Assembly (NCBI GenBank): GCA_023213395.1
Contig: CM041465.1
Location: 197,601,741-197,665,740, forward strand
DNA from: Cycas panzhihuaensis
Taxonomy: Eukaryota; Cycadophyta
Length of the DNA: 64,000 nucleotides
Direction: 5' to 3'
The number at the start of each line of letters is the position of its first letter. Position 1 is the first letter of the stretch. Made by a program: the position numbers and the translations under genes. The notes under the pieces were generated by a model. That model was not told where the DNA came from. It did not search any database and saw only the letters and a program-made list of their open reading frames with translations. Below are positions 1-11,899 of the stretch, piece after piece.

Positions 1-250
1 TAGAGCTAACCCACTATAAGTATAATATGTAAAGGGGTTAGGGGGATATAAGAGAATTTTAGCTTAGGTGGAGTTATAAGGACACTTATAGAGACTCCTA
101 TGAATTTTAAGTAAGGCCTATAACTAGGATTTATCACTTTTGGCTAAGTATGTTTAGTGATAAAACAACATACAAAGTAACATATGCTCAAGCACCAATA
201 CTTAAAACTCAGAAAGAATTGGTTTAACATACTAAGGGTTGTAGGAAAAG
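1..250. other. Left flank of GypA, unassigned
   Basis: This AT-rich DNA lies left of the GypA LTR. I see no coding signal, and no similarity to the equivalent stretch beside the other GypA LTR near 37200, so the LTR should start around 245-255. It is presumably the old target of GypA or another decayed repeat. Confidence 0.35.
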
Positions 251-2527
251 TAATGACATCTTGTAGGTTTCTAGTTGTTTAGGAATGATCTAAGCTAAGT
301 ACCTCTCAATAACTTTATGTTTCCTTTGTTTTAATTGAATATTAAGAGATATATCAGCTTATAGGAGCCCTAGAACTACTTTTTCCAACTCCTAAGAAGG
401 AGTCCCTACTTGTTTGTGTTTTATGATCAAAGATGAATTCAAAGGCAAGAGGGTAAAATATGTGGTTATGACCCAATGAAAGAATATTCTACCTAACACA
501 AATAGGTAGAGAAGATTTGAGATTGGGAGCTACATTGACAATGCTTTTGTTTTGTTCTTTCCTATATTTCTTTCAATATTTTGGGTTTATTTAAAGGAAG
601 GAAAGATAACAATAATCATATGATCATATATTCACAAACTAATTTGTATGAAAAGAAAACAAACAAGGCTAAGAGGAATCATACCAAACTAAGAAGAAAT
701 CGCACTTTTTTTTTTAAGTAAACTTTTTTAAAGTAAAGAAACAACAAGATCAAAGAAACCATTTTCTAAATCTTTTCAACAAACTTTTATTTGAAATAAA
801 AAAGATACAAAATAAACTTTATAAAATAAACTTTTATACATACCCGAATGATGGTAGTGGGAGGCACATGAAGTTCTTTTTGAGTTCTTCTCCTTGCATA
901 TATGTTTTTTATAGAGTTTACAACTTTTTAACCATAAAATAATTCCAAAGCAAGAAGACAAACCATAGAATATAACATGCAAGATTTACAATCAACATGC
1001 AATCTTCAAACTCACTTATATACCCATGAAAGACTCAAGTATAAGAACATGGAGAGAACTAACATTTAATAGAGTAGTATGCAACCATATAAATTGATAA
1101 ATTTATTCCATCTCTTATAAAAGAAGTAGTAAGAATGACATATAAAGTCTTTATATTTTTGTTATTATTATTTGTTTCTTTACAAGAAGAAAGAAAAACG
1201 AAGAATCAGGGAAACCACACAAATCAACCACAAGATTTCTCAATAAAAGATGACATAGTTGCGTCATGATAGAAATCTTCCTTTTCTTTCAAATCTTTCA
1301 CTAATTTTCCTTCTAAAATAGGCAGTAAAAGGAGAAATTGTAAAAATTAAGTAATAAAAGCACCACCAAAACTAGAAGGATGAGACAAAAATTCTCTTGA
1401 AAAACTTTACTGCTATGTAGAATATGATGGAGAAGCTATAAAATGATAATGAAAAGCAAGATCTCTCTTCTCTATAGATCCCTTAAAATCCCACAAAGGG
1501 ATGACCTTTTAGCCAAGATTTTTTCAAAGAAATAACTAAGAAATAATAAGAAGCATAAAAAGGGCACAATATGACAATCAATTCATCAAATTACAAGAAA
1601 AGAAGTGGTGAAAAGATATTACTAGACTTTTGATAAGAGAGTTAGAGCTCAAATGAAGACTTTATAGTAAAAACTTTAGCAAATATTAGAAAACAAGGCT
1701 TCAGTAACACATTCAAACTTCAAGTCTTTTCTCTCTTGATTCTTTCTTTCTATTTTACTTCATTTTTCTTGATTAAGATCTAACAACTCTCTATTCTCTT
1801 AAGTCTAGGGGTTTCTAGGTGAAAGAGGAGGTGATAACATAAAATTTAGGTGGGAACATGTAGAGTCAAAGAAAAAATAATACGCGTAACAAAAAACTTT
1901 TGCATGGATCATAGTAAAAGTCATGATTTCCTTCATAAAACATGATGAGTCATGTTTTACAAAGGATGAAAAATGTGATTTTATTCATAAAATATGATTA
2001 TTATATTTTGTAAATAAAATCATGTTTTGGCAACACCAAAAACATGAGAAAATAGGAAAATTAAAAAAAGAGGGAAAACATAAAGAAAATATCAAATATT
2101 AGCAAAAATTAAAAGGAAATATGACTCTGCTAAAGATAATAAGGCCTAGAAGGGGTGATAAATTAATAAGAGGCCCAAAAACACCCTAAATTAATAATAA
2201 AAGTTTGAATAAATTAAGAGAAAAAGACATTAAAAAAAGTGAATTAAAAGAAGAAAGGGTTCAGAATGGATAAAAGGAAAGATTTGTTGCTATAGTTTAT
2301 CATTCATTAGCACATAGAAGATATAATATATCATCATCTAAACATTAATCATTCTCAATATCAACATAAAATTTCATCAAAATCATATCAAATTAAATTG
2401 AAAGTATAATATAATATTCCAAATAACTAAATATAATCTTAATTAACAAGTACATTCACCCATGATTAAGTAGATAAAATTAATATAATAAATAAAAGTA
2501 AATTAAGGGCCAAATTTTGGTGAAACA
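250..2527 (-). repeat. GypA 3' LTR (left copy)
   Basis: Matches 37200-39462 along its whole length, roughly 85% by eye, with many small indels. Shared landmarks include the stretch about 380-470, the A-rich block near 700-800 and the paired hairpins at 1930-2022. It ends in GAAACA at 2527, immediately followed by a C-rich run that is the minus-strand polypurine tract. The start is approximate (245-255). Confidence 0.8.
1930..2022. promoter_or_regulatory. Two adjacent hairpins in the GypA LTR
   Basis: Hairpin 1 (1930-1964) pairs ccttcataaaacatga with tcatgttttacaaagg across a 4-nt loop, with 14 of 16 positions paired. Hairpin 2 (1976-2022) pairs tgattttattcataaaata with a near-complement ending in aaataaaatca. 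The same two hairpins occur at 38864-38955 in the other LTR. They lie about 500-600 bp into the LTR in element orientation, probably in U3. Their function is unknown. Confidence 0.5.
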
Positions 2528-2539
2528 TTTGCCCCCTTG
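2528..2539 (-). other. GypA polypurine tract
   Basis: The plus strand reads tttgcccccttg directly after the left LTR, so the minus strand has a purine run ending at the LTR. This is the plus-strand priming site and fixes the left copy as the 3' LTR. A very similar tract follows the GypG LTR at 63887. Confidence 0.7.
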
Positions 2540-2762
2540 ACACCCAAAGCTCCTACTTTGAGATAGAAGAAGGATGGTGAAAGGTGGCAATGTCTCATAG
2601 GTAAAAATCTCTAAAAAATGATAGTAAAAGTAATCGAGTGATAATTGTATGGATGATGGAAGGGTGAGAAAAGAAATTCAACTGGTCTAAAGAGCTATAA
2701 ATCTAAATGAAAACTAGTTTCAAGGGTAAATCTTAATCTTATTATATCAAAAGTGTCACCTA

Positions 2763-2892
2763 GATGTCCATCAAATAAATGGGGCTTAAGAAAAGGTCAC
2801 CACAAGAATGCCCATGAACTCGATGAGGCTTAAAACTTACTCAATCAATTATACTACTAATAATGCCCATAAACTAGATGAGGCTTAAAAGA
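2763..2892. repeat. Tandem repeat, period about 45-55 bp, three units
   Basis: Three diverged units start near 2763, 2807 and 2862. Each contains a version of atgcccat.aa, a spacer, gatgaggctt and aaaa; the second and third are the most alike. They lie in the GypA 3' UTR just before the 46-bp array. Confidence 0.55.
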
Positions 2893-2980
2893 AAGATTAA
2901 TCATAGTTCTACCTTATTAATCATGCTTTAGAGGTAGGATCCTATGCCAGAGCCTAATAGATAGATTGTCTTAGTTTATG

Positions 2981-3200
2981 AGCTTATTAATAGGTGACGA
3001 CTTTCAAAGCTTGAAGGAATTACCATAGTTTAAACTCATTAGCAATTAAAATTTTAGAGCTTGATTATTGTAGTTTAGGCTCATTAATAATCAAGTTTTA
3101 GAGCATGGTTTCTATCATATTTTTAGCTCTTTAATAGGTGATATTTCAAAGCATGAGGCTACCATAGCTTAGGCTTATTAGTAGCTAAAATTTGGGAGCA
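2981..3200. repeat. Tandem repeat, period about 46 bp, five units
   Basis: Units begin near 2981, 3033, 3079, 3125 and 3172 (spacings 52, 46, 46, 47). Each opens with a version of gctcattaatag, passes through ttcaaagcatga or ttttagagc, and closes with accatagtttag. A shortened sixth unit may lie at 2950-2980. Confidence 0.65.
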
Positions 3201-3949
3201 GATCGAGCAATAGAAAGTGAGGTTGTGAAAGTAATGAAATCTAAAAAAACTACTACATTTAGACTATAATAATCATCATCAAAAGGTTTATGTTTTATAG
3301 ACGTAAAAAAGTACCTTTATTAATGGAAAAAAATGATATAATTCTAGATTAAAAAGAATTTGTTATGAAAACAATTACCATAATTGAGTCATATTAACTT
3401 GAAAATATGAAATGGGTCCAAGAAAAAAATTTACCAAAAAGTAAAGGAAAGGCCTCTTTTTATAAATAAATTGTAGGATTTTTATTTCATTTTTATGAGA
3501 AAGAGTTGGAAAACAAAGGTTTTGAAATCCATTTTCTAAGTTTTTCAAATGATAGAGAGGCCTTTTGAGTAGGAGATTAGCTCTAGGAAGTTGATTTTGA
3601 GATCATGTATTGAGGAGCAAGATATTTGGTCAATTTTCTTTTAAAAGTTTTTTTTTTAAATTAGATTTTTTTAGTGAAAAATACAATAATATAGACAAAA
3701 AATGCGGCAATACCATTAAAAATATAATTTCAAGAATAAAAAAATAATCTTACAAATTAAAAAAAAAAAAATTGAAAGATTGCATTTTTTATTGAGAAAT
3801 CATATTTTTGGTGATATTGTCACGTTTTTTACTCTAAGATCATATTTTTCATTTTGAAAAGATTTCTTTAAAAAGAAGATAATTTTTTGAATTGAAAACC
3901 AAGACTAACTTGATTAAATATTATGTTATAAAACACTTAGAGAGGATAG

Positions 3950-5800
3950 ACACCTAAGAAAATGATGGATTAACAATTAGAGAGCTAGTAAATGACTTAA
4001 CAGAGGGTGATTGGGACAAATTACAAAGATGTAGATTGTCTTGGGTTAGTGGTTCGACTCAACTCATGATGGAATATGAGATTTTATATGAATTCATCAA
4101 TTGTTGACTCCCTTAGAAGAATGTACTTAGGGTTTGATGGAGAAGAGATATCTAGATTACTCCTAGATATATTGGGAGGATATTAGGAGTTAGTTGGCAT
4201 AGGTGGGAGGTTTAATAAGCAGAGTAATAGATGATGAGTTCTAAGAGGCATGTAGCCAATATTTAATAAGATTTATAGACTAGTTAGGGGCTCATAAAGT
4301 ATCTATTAAGGTGATGAGGATGATATAAGGGATTCTAGTTCTATGGAAGATAATCACCTTAATTATCATTTTTTGAATCATGAGGACACAAAATTTTATG
4401 GGGGTCTTGAATAAGTGGGTAGGAATGATAAGAGACTATAAGGAGGGAATGAGGATGAACTTGGGATAGCATATTCTAAACAATATAAGCCTTTAGTTAT
4501 CAAGGATCATGAGATAGGGTCGTAGAGGTTTCTCTTATAGTTCAATCCTTATGTGTTAGCTATATGATCACATTTTTTTGATGAAACTAGGAGGGACATC
4601 AGGTAAGTTAAAAATTATAGATATAGGGATGAATAAGTGGCATATGAGGTCCCAGATTTATAATTAGATGGCTATTGTAGTTAAGACTATCCATGGTCCT
4701 TTATTACGTAGGATGACTAGGAGGTAGATGGTAGTAGACCCATATGAGGGGCTACCAATATGGAGTGATGATGAGGTAGATGCAATTGAGAGGGTAGCAC
4801 TAGAGGAGCCTCCCATTATATCTAGAAGAAGAGGGTGAGGTAAAGGAAGGGGTAGGGGATGAGGAGAGGTAGCATAGTAGCCACGTGGATAAGGAGGCAA
4901 AGAAGAGGCACCTCAATAATCGATAAGTTGAGGAGGGAAAGGGGAGAGAGGAGAGACATTAGTTGGAGGAGATAAGATATAAAGAAGAGATGTGGTCAAG
5001 GAGATAGAGGGAGTATGTAGCAATGGAGGAGGCTCCATCTAGAGCATGGACTTGGGCTTGATGGAGGACCAAGAAGTGGTGGGAGATGATGGCAGAAATA
5101 AAGGAGAGCCTACTTAATAGCTTCAATAAGAGGTAGAGGGTATAATAATAGAGCCCTTAAGAGGAGGTCAATTAGAATGAGGGGTACAACCATCCGGTAT
5201 GTCGAGTGTTATAAATTGGATATAATTGGTTATCATTCTCTTTTAATTATCTATTCTCTTATCTAATGAGGTATTGATCATGATTAAGTATGGTTTCTAT
5301 TGGAAAGTGAGAGGATATTGACCTTATCAGAGATACAAAGGACATTGGACCTTATATTTCCTTATGCATCTATGTCATAGGATCCTCCAATGTGGAATGC
5401 TATTGATTGGGCTCTACTAGATGCTTAAATTACGTACTTTGGTCTGGCATTATGAGCTCAAGACATGTACTAATATATGATGATGGAGTTAAGAGTCTAA
5501 GAGATTGAGCTCTGAGTAATAAGTGACAAGATACCCCATCTCCAAAGGATGACCTTAGTGTAGGTAGAAGGACAGGTTACTCTATTAGAGAGAATGGTGA
5601 TGCAACAGGGTAGATAACTACCACTGAGGAGAGAGTTGAAACATGTACATATACCAGGTCAAGATGAGAAGGTAGAGCTAGGTAGAGGATGGGGAGGATC
5701 TCACCATAGATCAAAGAGATGAGCATATTTTGTATACAAGGGAGATGGGAAGGAATCGTAGTAGGAGGCATGAGGCATTTAATAACCTTTGATGATGTAT
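3950..5800 (+). pseudogene. Antisense protein relic of unknown function in GypA
   Basis: On the plus strand, opposite to GypA gag-pol, several frames read like decayed protein. Examples are EGDWDKLQRCRLSWVSGS (from about 4003), GLPIWSDDEVDAIERVALEE (about 4749-4808, followed by an RRRG-rich stretch) and an acidic/basic segment rich in E, R and G up to about 5000. Frameshifts and TAG/TGA stops are frequent, so no start, end or length can be fixed. Some Tat-clade elements, for example maize Grande, carry extra genes in antisense between pol and the 3' LTR, and the position here fits. I do not recognise the family; an affinity to plant mobile-domain proteins is a guess I could not support. Confidence 0.35.
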
Positions 5801-5852
5801 TATGAGCCACATAATAATAGATGCATATTATGATAGCCATGTATTTTACCAT

Positions 5853-5855
<3 letters not shown>

Positions 5856-5892
<37 letters not shown>
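5856..5892. repeat. (TA)n microsatellite
   Basis: An uninterrupted TA repeat of about 37 bp inside the GypA 3' region. A second run lies 160 bp downstream. Confidence 0.95.
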
Positions 5893-5896
<4 letters not shown>

Positions 5897-6053
5897 GATC
5901 ATCATTTATATGGATATACAGATGAAATATTGACTCTAAAACCATTCCCTCCTTATTCCCCTTTAATATAATAAAAATATTTATATACTCACCTCTATGA
6001 TTGACTACGATAGTATGTAAAAAAAATAAATTATTTTTTCTTTTTGTCAGTGT

Positions 6054-6081
<28 letters not shown>
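6054..6081. repeat. (TA)n microsatellite
   Basis: A TA run of about 28 bp in the GypA 3' region, beside a poly-A/T stretch. No other content is recognised between 5893 and about 6700. Confidence 0.9.
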
Positions 6082-6084
<3 letters not shown>

Positions 6085-6714
6085 AGTTTCTTTAGTATAT
6101 ACATGGTAGTTTATATTCATTCTAAAGTAAAGAGGGTTCTAAAAAGAAAAATATAAGGAAAGTAAATGCAAGAAAATAAACCAAAGAGTAGGAGGGAGTA
6201 GATGTAAAATATTTACCAATTCTAGTCTTATGAACCTAAAACCATATAAAGGAAAATAAATGGTAATAAGTTTATGGGAGTAGAAGATGGAATTGTACAA
6301 GCCTTCTTTAAAAGAGAAACTTATAGAATTCACATCATACTTAAGAAAGATTATATAAGCATAGATCATTTCAGGATAAACTTGAAAGATCTACATCTAT
6401 ATAATATATCTAGAAAGACATATATCATTTATAAAATAGAGAAAATCTATCACTTGATAAACAATTAGCTTTCCAACTATATAGGATTCCTTATTAACTC
6501 CTTCGAGGGATAAGAGGCTTTAAGGGATTTGCCTCTTACCAAGATCCTCCTTAGTCCATGATTCCTGTGTAGGTCTATCTTTCGTAACATTTCATCTTGT
6601 CTCAAGTTTATCAACTTTGTCCTTCATAAAGTTCATACTTCTATTTTTAAGACTCATAGTTTATACTCTTTATGGAGTGGTAGTTTATACTTATTATGGA
6701 GTAGAGTGTCTCTA

Positions 6715-7112
6715 GCATAAATTAGATTCTATCCAAGATAGTTATATAAGATAGAAAAGACTAAGGCATTAGCTTCAGTATTAAAAGAATGTGGAATATG
6801 CTGGATAATAATAGAAGAAAATAAGGGCATCAATGATGAAGCTTAGTGATAAAGAATAAGGAGTTACAGAGAATAGATCTGATAGGTACCAACCAACTAG
6901 TAAACGATGACCTATAAATTAGAGTAAATGGTAATGGGACCATGATAGAACTAAAGCATCTTATATAAAACTTCTATGATAGCAAGATAATTAGTCTCAT
7001 TATTGGTTTCCTTTAACAAAAATAAATTTGTAGATAAAAGAAAGATCTCTATTTGATTATATATCACCTATGTGATAACACATGGTCTTGGGTTGACTTT
7101 ACTATCCCTATC
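6715..7112 (-). pseudogene. RNase H domain (aRNH type) downstream of GypA integrase
   Basis: The minus strand reads MFTDRDSKVNPRPC, then KETNNETNYLAIIEVL, then HGPITIYSNL and VGTYQI, and finally TEANALV near 6740. This is the order of the RNase HI fold: the first Asp in FTD, the Glu in NNE, then two positions normally Asp. The last two read Asn, and TAG/TAA stops interrupt the frame at several glutamine-like sites, so it is dead. A Ser/Pro-rich stretch precedes it in frame for about 40 codons. The NNE form and the SDSQ-like strand resemble the archaeal/bacterial type RNase H captured by plant Tat elements rather than the gypsy RNase H, which is separately present at about 9330-9780. In those elements the extra domain is normally before integrase; here it follows it by about 1 kb. 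Confidence 0.7.
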
Positions 7113-8119
7113 GGTGAACATACTCAATGTTATGGGAAAAGTAGGAACTAAATTTGGAGATGGAGTGATCGATGGAAGAGAATTATGGAAATCAACAAAT
7201 AAAGAGTTGGTGATAGATGATAGTGAACTAGTTTTGGCTGCAAAGATATAGAGGTAAAATCATAACTAGGATAACAACTAGAAATAAGAAGATATCAAGT
7301 AAGGTTTGATCTCAACTGAGGACATGGTGGACCTATACAGTTGGATCCAAAATCCCACCTAAATTAACCCAACCTATAGTAAATATATGTGGGGATAAAA
7401 TCATCACATGAGTTTCCTAAGATGACAAGTTGGTGGTAATAACAAAATAACAAATTTTCTCCTTTTGTTTTTTAACTATTTTCACTTTTTTTAGAGCTTT
7501 TCTAATTTTTTTTTTAACTTTTCAATATTTATAAAAAAATAATTTCAACAATTATCTAATCATGAAATGCTCCTTCTGAGTGCAAGAAGGTTTGCTCCTT
7601 TTTAACAAAAGTAAGATGAAGTAAAAGTCAACGAAACTCCTCAAAGGTGGAACCATGGGGAATAAAAAAGAAATCTAAATCACAATGTCTCCAAACACAA
7701 AGGAACGATAACATAATGAGTATATTCACCTTAGGAGTATAAATAAAATGAACCAAAGGTTAATGGAAAAAGGAAATAGGTAATATATGAGCAAAGAGAA
7801 ACCTATGGAATGATGAATAAAAATAAAAAAGACTAATTTAACAACTAGTAGGGTAACTAAAGTTGACTAAATAGATCGTATCTAGTGAATAACTAATAAG
7901 GATAAAATTGGAGGCCCAAGTTCTACTTTAAGTTTAGAACTCAAAAGAGAATAAGGAAGTTAATAGAAGACATTAGCACTAAAAGAAGTATTCCATATAG
8001 AGGACAATAGTCTTACATGGTTAATAGAATGTTACTTTAAAAAAGCTCAAGGAAGCTGAAAGAATTAAGGAAATGATTAAAGGAAGATTATTCGTAGTTT
8101 TAACTTATCAAACAATATG
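7113..8119 (-). other. GypA spacer between integrase and the extra RNase H
   Basis: About 1 kb with no recognised domain. Near 7150-7440 the minus strand has Ser/Pro-rich open stretches that run into the RNase H frame. Around 7470-7560 it is a T-rich block. It may be a linker or the end of pol plus the start of a separate gene. Confidence 0.4.
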
Positions 8120-9190
8120 ATTTTCAGAGCCATAGTTTATTCTCTTTGTGGAGAGAAGTCTATTACTAGGTATAAAACTTTCTTAAAAATTGGGAATTAA
8201 TGGGCTTCTCAAACTCTAAGCCCTCTAACATGGAAATTTGATAAGCACCATTCTCTAAATCTTTAATGATTAAATAAGGTATAATCTATTTTAGACAAAA
8301 TTTTTGTTATTTATCATGGAGGTATTTTAACTTTAATACCTTATTACCAACACAAAAATTCCTAGGTCTAAGCTATCTATCATGGGTGACTTGAGTCCTG
8401 ACTTTAGAAGCCAAATTATTTTATAACACTAATAAATGGGTTTCATCTACCTTCTTGAGCTCTAAAAGGCATGCTTCAATAACATATATTAAGGAAAAAA
8501 GTGTCATACCAGTAGCATTCCTGATCAAAGTTCTATATGCCCATAATGATGGAAATAGTTGAGTATGCCAATCATGATGTGAGTTTGCTATGGTTTTGGC
8601 TAAAATCTTAGTTATAGGTTTATTAAATGCTTCTACTTAGCCATTTACTTGCAGATGGTATAGGGCTAATAACTTATGTATAATATAAAATTTATCACAT
8701 AGTTCAGTGATGTGGAAATTACAAAATGAGGAACCATTATCAGTAATAATAATATTAGGAGCCCTAAACCTATAAATAATATATTGAAAGATAAAAGTAG
8801 TAATAATTTTACATGTGGCTAATACCAAAGGAGTAACTACATTCCATTTGGTAGAATATTTTGTAGTAGTAATGATAAATTTATGGCCATTTACTAATGT
8901 AGGAAAAATTTGCCCAATGAGATTTAAATCCCATTAAGAAAAGGGCTAAGGAGACACTACAGGTTTTAGTTTTTGAGTAGGTTTATGAATTAACATAGCA
9001 TGTGATTAGTATTTCTTATATTTGTAAGCATAGACATGTGCATCCTTATATAGTAAAGGCCAATAGTACCCCATGCGAAGGATACATTAAGTAATAGATT
9101 GACTACCAAAGTGATCATCACATATTCCATCATGACATTTCATTAAGGTGGTAAGAGCTTCATTAGGAGAAAGACATCTTAATAGAATCC
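8120..9190 (-). pseudogene. pol: GypA integrase relic
   Basis: Minus-strand reading: a damaged HHCC zinc-binding region near 9000-9190, then a core with GHKFIITTTKYSTKW (about 8880), the second catalytic Asp in NIIITDNGSSF (about 8740) and the catalytic Glu in VEAFNK (about 8630), preceded by a stop where Gln is usual. The C-terminal part follows: a GNKVLKLKYLHDK stretch and a GAYQISMLEGLEF stretch at about 8200-8330. It lies directly after the gypsy RNase H, with only about 150 bp between. The first catalytic Asp is not visible; an Asn occupies its region. Multiple stops and frameshifts; non-functional. Confidence 0.75.
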
Positions 9191-9329
9191 TATTAAAGGA
9201 ACATTTATAAAGAACACCATCAAGTAAAAGTTATCATCTAAGTAAGTAAGACTTAATCTCTCTACACTAAGGATCTTCTAAAAAGATAGCCTATATTTAG
9301 AGGATATACTTATTTGGAAACTTGTCATC

Positions 9330-10530
9330 AATGACTTGATTATTATGATTTGGGAGGGGAGCATCCACCATCATCTCAATAGTAACCATTCCTTTATTTG
9401 AATTTTGATTAACTATCTATAATGACCATTTACCTAAGTATTTAGCAAGGTTTGTTTTAGTCAAAAGGAATCTAATAGAATTGGATTGAATGATAAGAAA
9501 GATTATATTACTAAGAAGACAATGGCATAACTTTTTAGTAGCAAAAACTAAAGAAAGCTACTCTTTCTCCATAGGAGGATAATGAAGTTCTACTACAACT
9601 AGTATTCTTGTAATGAAGTAAATAACTCACTCCCTACCAAAATCATCAACTTATACTAACATACTATCTAATGACTTTTTAGTAAAAGAGGTATATAGAA
9701 TGAAAGGTTTAGTAAAGATAAGAGGAGTAAGGATAAGAGCTAAAGCTAATGCTTACTTCAACTTATCAAAGGACTCTTAACCTTGAGGAGTCCATTCAAG
9801 TGAGACTTCTTTATTTAGGAGATTCATGATAGGCTCAAAATTTAAAGAAAAATTAATAATAAAATTCCTAAGGAAATCAAGTCAACCTAATAAAGACTTG
9901 ATTTGTTTCTGTGTCTAAGGAGAAGGGATTTTAACAATTGCCTTGACCTTATTAGGGTCAACTCTAATTTGATCATGAGAAATAATGTTACCCAACATCT
10001 TACCAAATGTAACTCCAAAAATACACTTAGTGGGGCTCAAACATGGATGATATTTGTAAGATCTCTTAAAGATTATCTTTAAATCACGAATATGATCTTA
10101 CTTTTATCGAGAGATGGAAAATATCATTTAAATATGTGGTAATAATGTTGCCAATCAAGTCATAGAATATGAACACCATAGCTCTTTGACAAGTAGCTCT
10201 AGCATTTTTTAATCCAAAGGGCATGACTTTATAATTGAAGGTTCTCTAAGGAGTAGTAAAAGCAATTTTATAATGATCTGAAGGTGAGATAAGAATTTGA
10301 TTGTACCCAGAAAAACCATCCATGAGAGACATGACATCAAAACCAATAATTTGGTCCCAATTTTGATTTAAAAAGGAAAGAGGAAAATTATCTTTGGGAC
10401 AAGTATTGTTGATATCTCGAAAATCAATGCATATTCAACTAGATCCATTCTTTTTAGCTATTAAAACTATGTTTGAAACCCATTGAGAATAGTCCATACT
10501 TCTAATAAATCTATCTTTCAATAATTTCTC
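9330..10530 (-). pseudogene. pol: GypA reverse transcriptase and gypsy RNase H relic
   Basis: RT spans about 9880-10530. In order it has FRDIN..CPKD, MDGFSGYNQI, VMPFGLKNARATCQRAM (about 10180-10230) and the catalytic box as YLND instead of YxDD. RNase H (about 9330-9780) follows, with YFITRILV, HYPPMEKE, LVFATKKLCHCLLS and LTKTNLAKYLGKW. The sequence between RT and RNase H is frameshifted and dense in stops. The motif wording fits the Tat clade of plant Ty3/gypsy. The Asp-to-Asn change in the catalytic box alone would inactivate it. Confidence 0.85.
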
Positions 10531-11899
10531 AACTTCTTGTTTAATAGTGGAAAATAAATGTGCATGTATAGGCCTTTACATCTGACACTTAGGCTTAGTG
10601 CCAAGGATAGTAGTGATATTATGTATGACAACATCAAGGTGAAGACCCTACATATTATTACCGAGGTAAAGATGGAATTAAATTCTCAAAAGAGATCTTT
10701 AAGCTATGAGACCTCTTCAGAAGAATAATTAGCCCCAACTTTGATAATCTTTGGACTATCGCCTAACTCCAAGTCAATATCAATAGTCTCTCTTATGAGC
10801 ATAGCATTTCCTTCTTCAAAATAAGGAGGAGTAGGTTTAACCATGTAAACTAATTTTAGTGGTAAGGCGGAAGATTAAGTATGAATCTAGCCATATGTTC
10901 TAGGATCACTTCATCATTATCAAAATGATTTAAGTGAAAGAGATCGAAAAGCATAATACTTTGTGGTTGGTCACATGAGCAAGGTGAAGACTTAATAATT
11001 TGGGGATCACCAGATAAAAAATAAGGACAAGCTATTATGAGCATGATGGCCAAAGGAACTTGGGCAAATAGGATAGGATAATCAACAAATTTCCAAGTTG
11101 AAGTGAAAACTTACTTAAACTCATTCTAGTCAAAAGAGAGGTCATAAGTAGAAGTTATCATCTAAACAAGAGGTAAAAAAGAATCATCAATAGAATCACA
11201 AGGAGGAAAGGAAATGATTTGAACTATATTGATTTCTCAAACTCTATTAGGTAGAATATGAGTTATTTCAGATCAAGTGGAGGAGGAAGCAACCTCATCA
11301 TTAGATAATAAATCCAGATGTCTTTGTAAAAGAAGTTTCTTTCCATGTCTATTGAGCCACATGATGAAGAAAGAAGAGTGAAAAAAGGAGGTCATCATAG
11401 ATGAAGGTACAACATGTGAAGATAATCTTGTTTGTTTAGGTAGAGGAGTGACCATGGTAAAGAAAATAAAAAACACCTTTAGCTAAAGGCAAACATAAGA
11501 CTTGTGAAAAATGACATTGATTTGGAAGTGAAAGATTAGAGTTGGCTTCTTTCACTATTAGAGTTTCTTCATAAGATAGATTAAGATCTAATGTTCCTTT
11601 CATTAAAAAAGGAAGAGAGGGGGTATAAGATTTAAATACTTGAGTAAGACCAATGTGATTAGAAGAAGGAAGGGAACCTAGTTTAAAAGGGACAATTTTG
11701 ACCATATCAATGCCTTTCACTTCTCCTTAAGGAGGGGGGGTCTCAATGGTAAAATATTATCCTAAACCTAGATATTGAAAGAAATATTCAAAAAAATTCA
11801 AAGATTTACTAGTTTAGAAACAATTTTAACAAGATGCATCGATTACTTGATTGGGTTGGATTTACATTGAACAATCTTTAATTCACCTTCTTGAATAAA

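Larger units (their letters stand above)
2540..3950 (-). other. GypA 3' untranslated region
   Basis: No reading frame is supported here. The region lies between the polypurine tract and the antisense protein relic and contains two sets of degenerate tandem repeats (listed separately). Around 3640-3900 it becomes runs of A and T. Long repeat-bearing 3' UTRs are known from Tat-clade plant elements. Confidence 0.5.

Noticed and set aside
4664-4900. A 78-codon Pro/Ser-rich minus-strand frame
   Set aside because: Complement of the acidic/Arg-Gly-rich plus-strand relic; low complexity and no start context.
5577-6104. A 175-codon minus-strand frame
   Set aside because: Its length comes from two TA microsatellites translating as Tyr-Ile repeats; it overlaps the plus-strand relic and has no domain.
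6274-6468. A 64-codon plus-strand frame in the GypA 3' region
   Set aside because: AT-rich composition (Ile, Lys, Tyr) and no match to either strand's known content.
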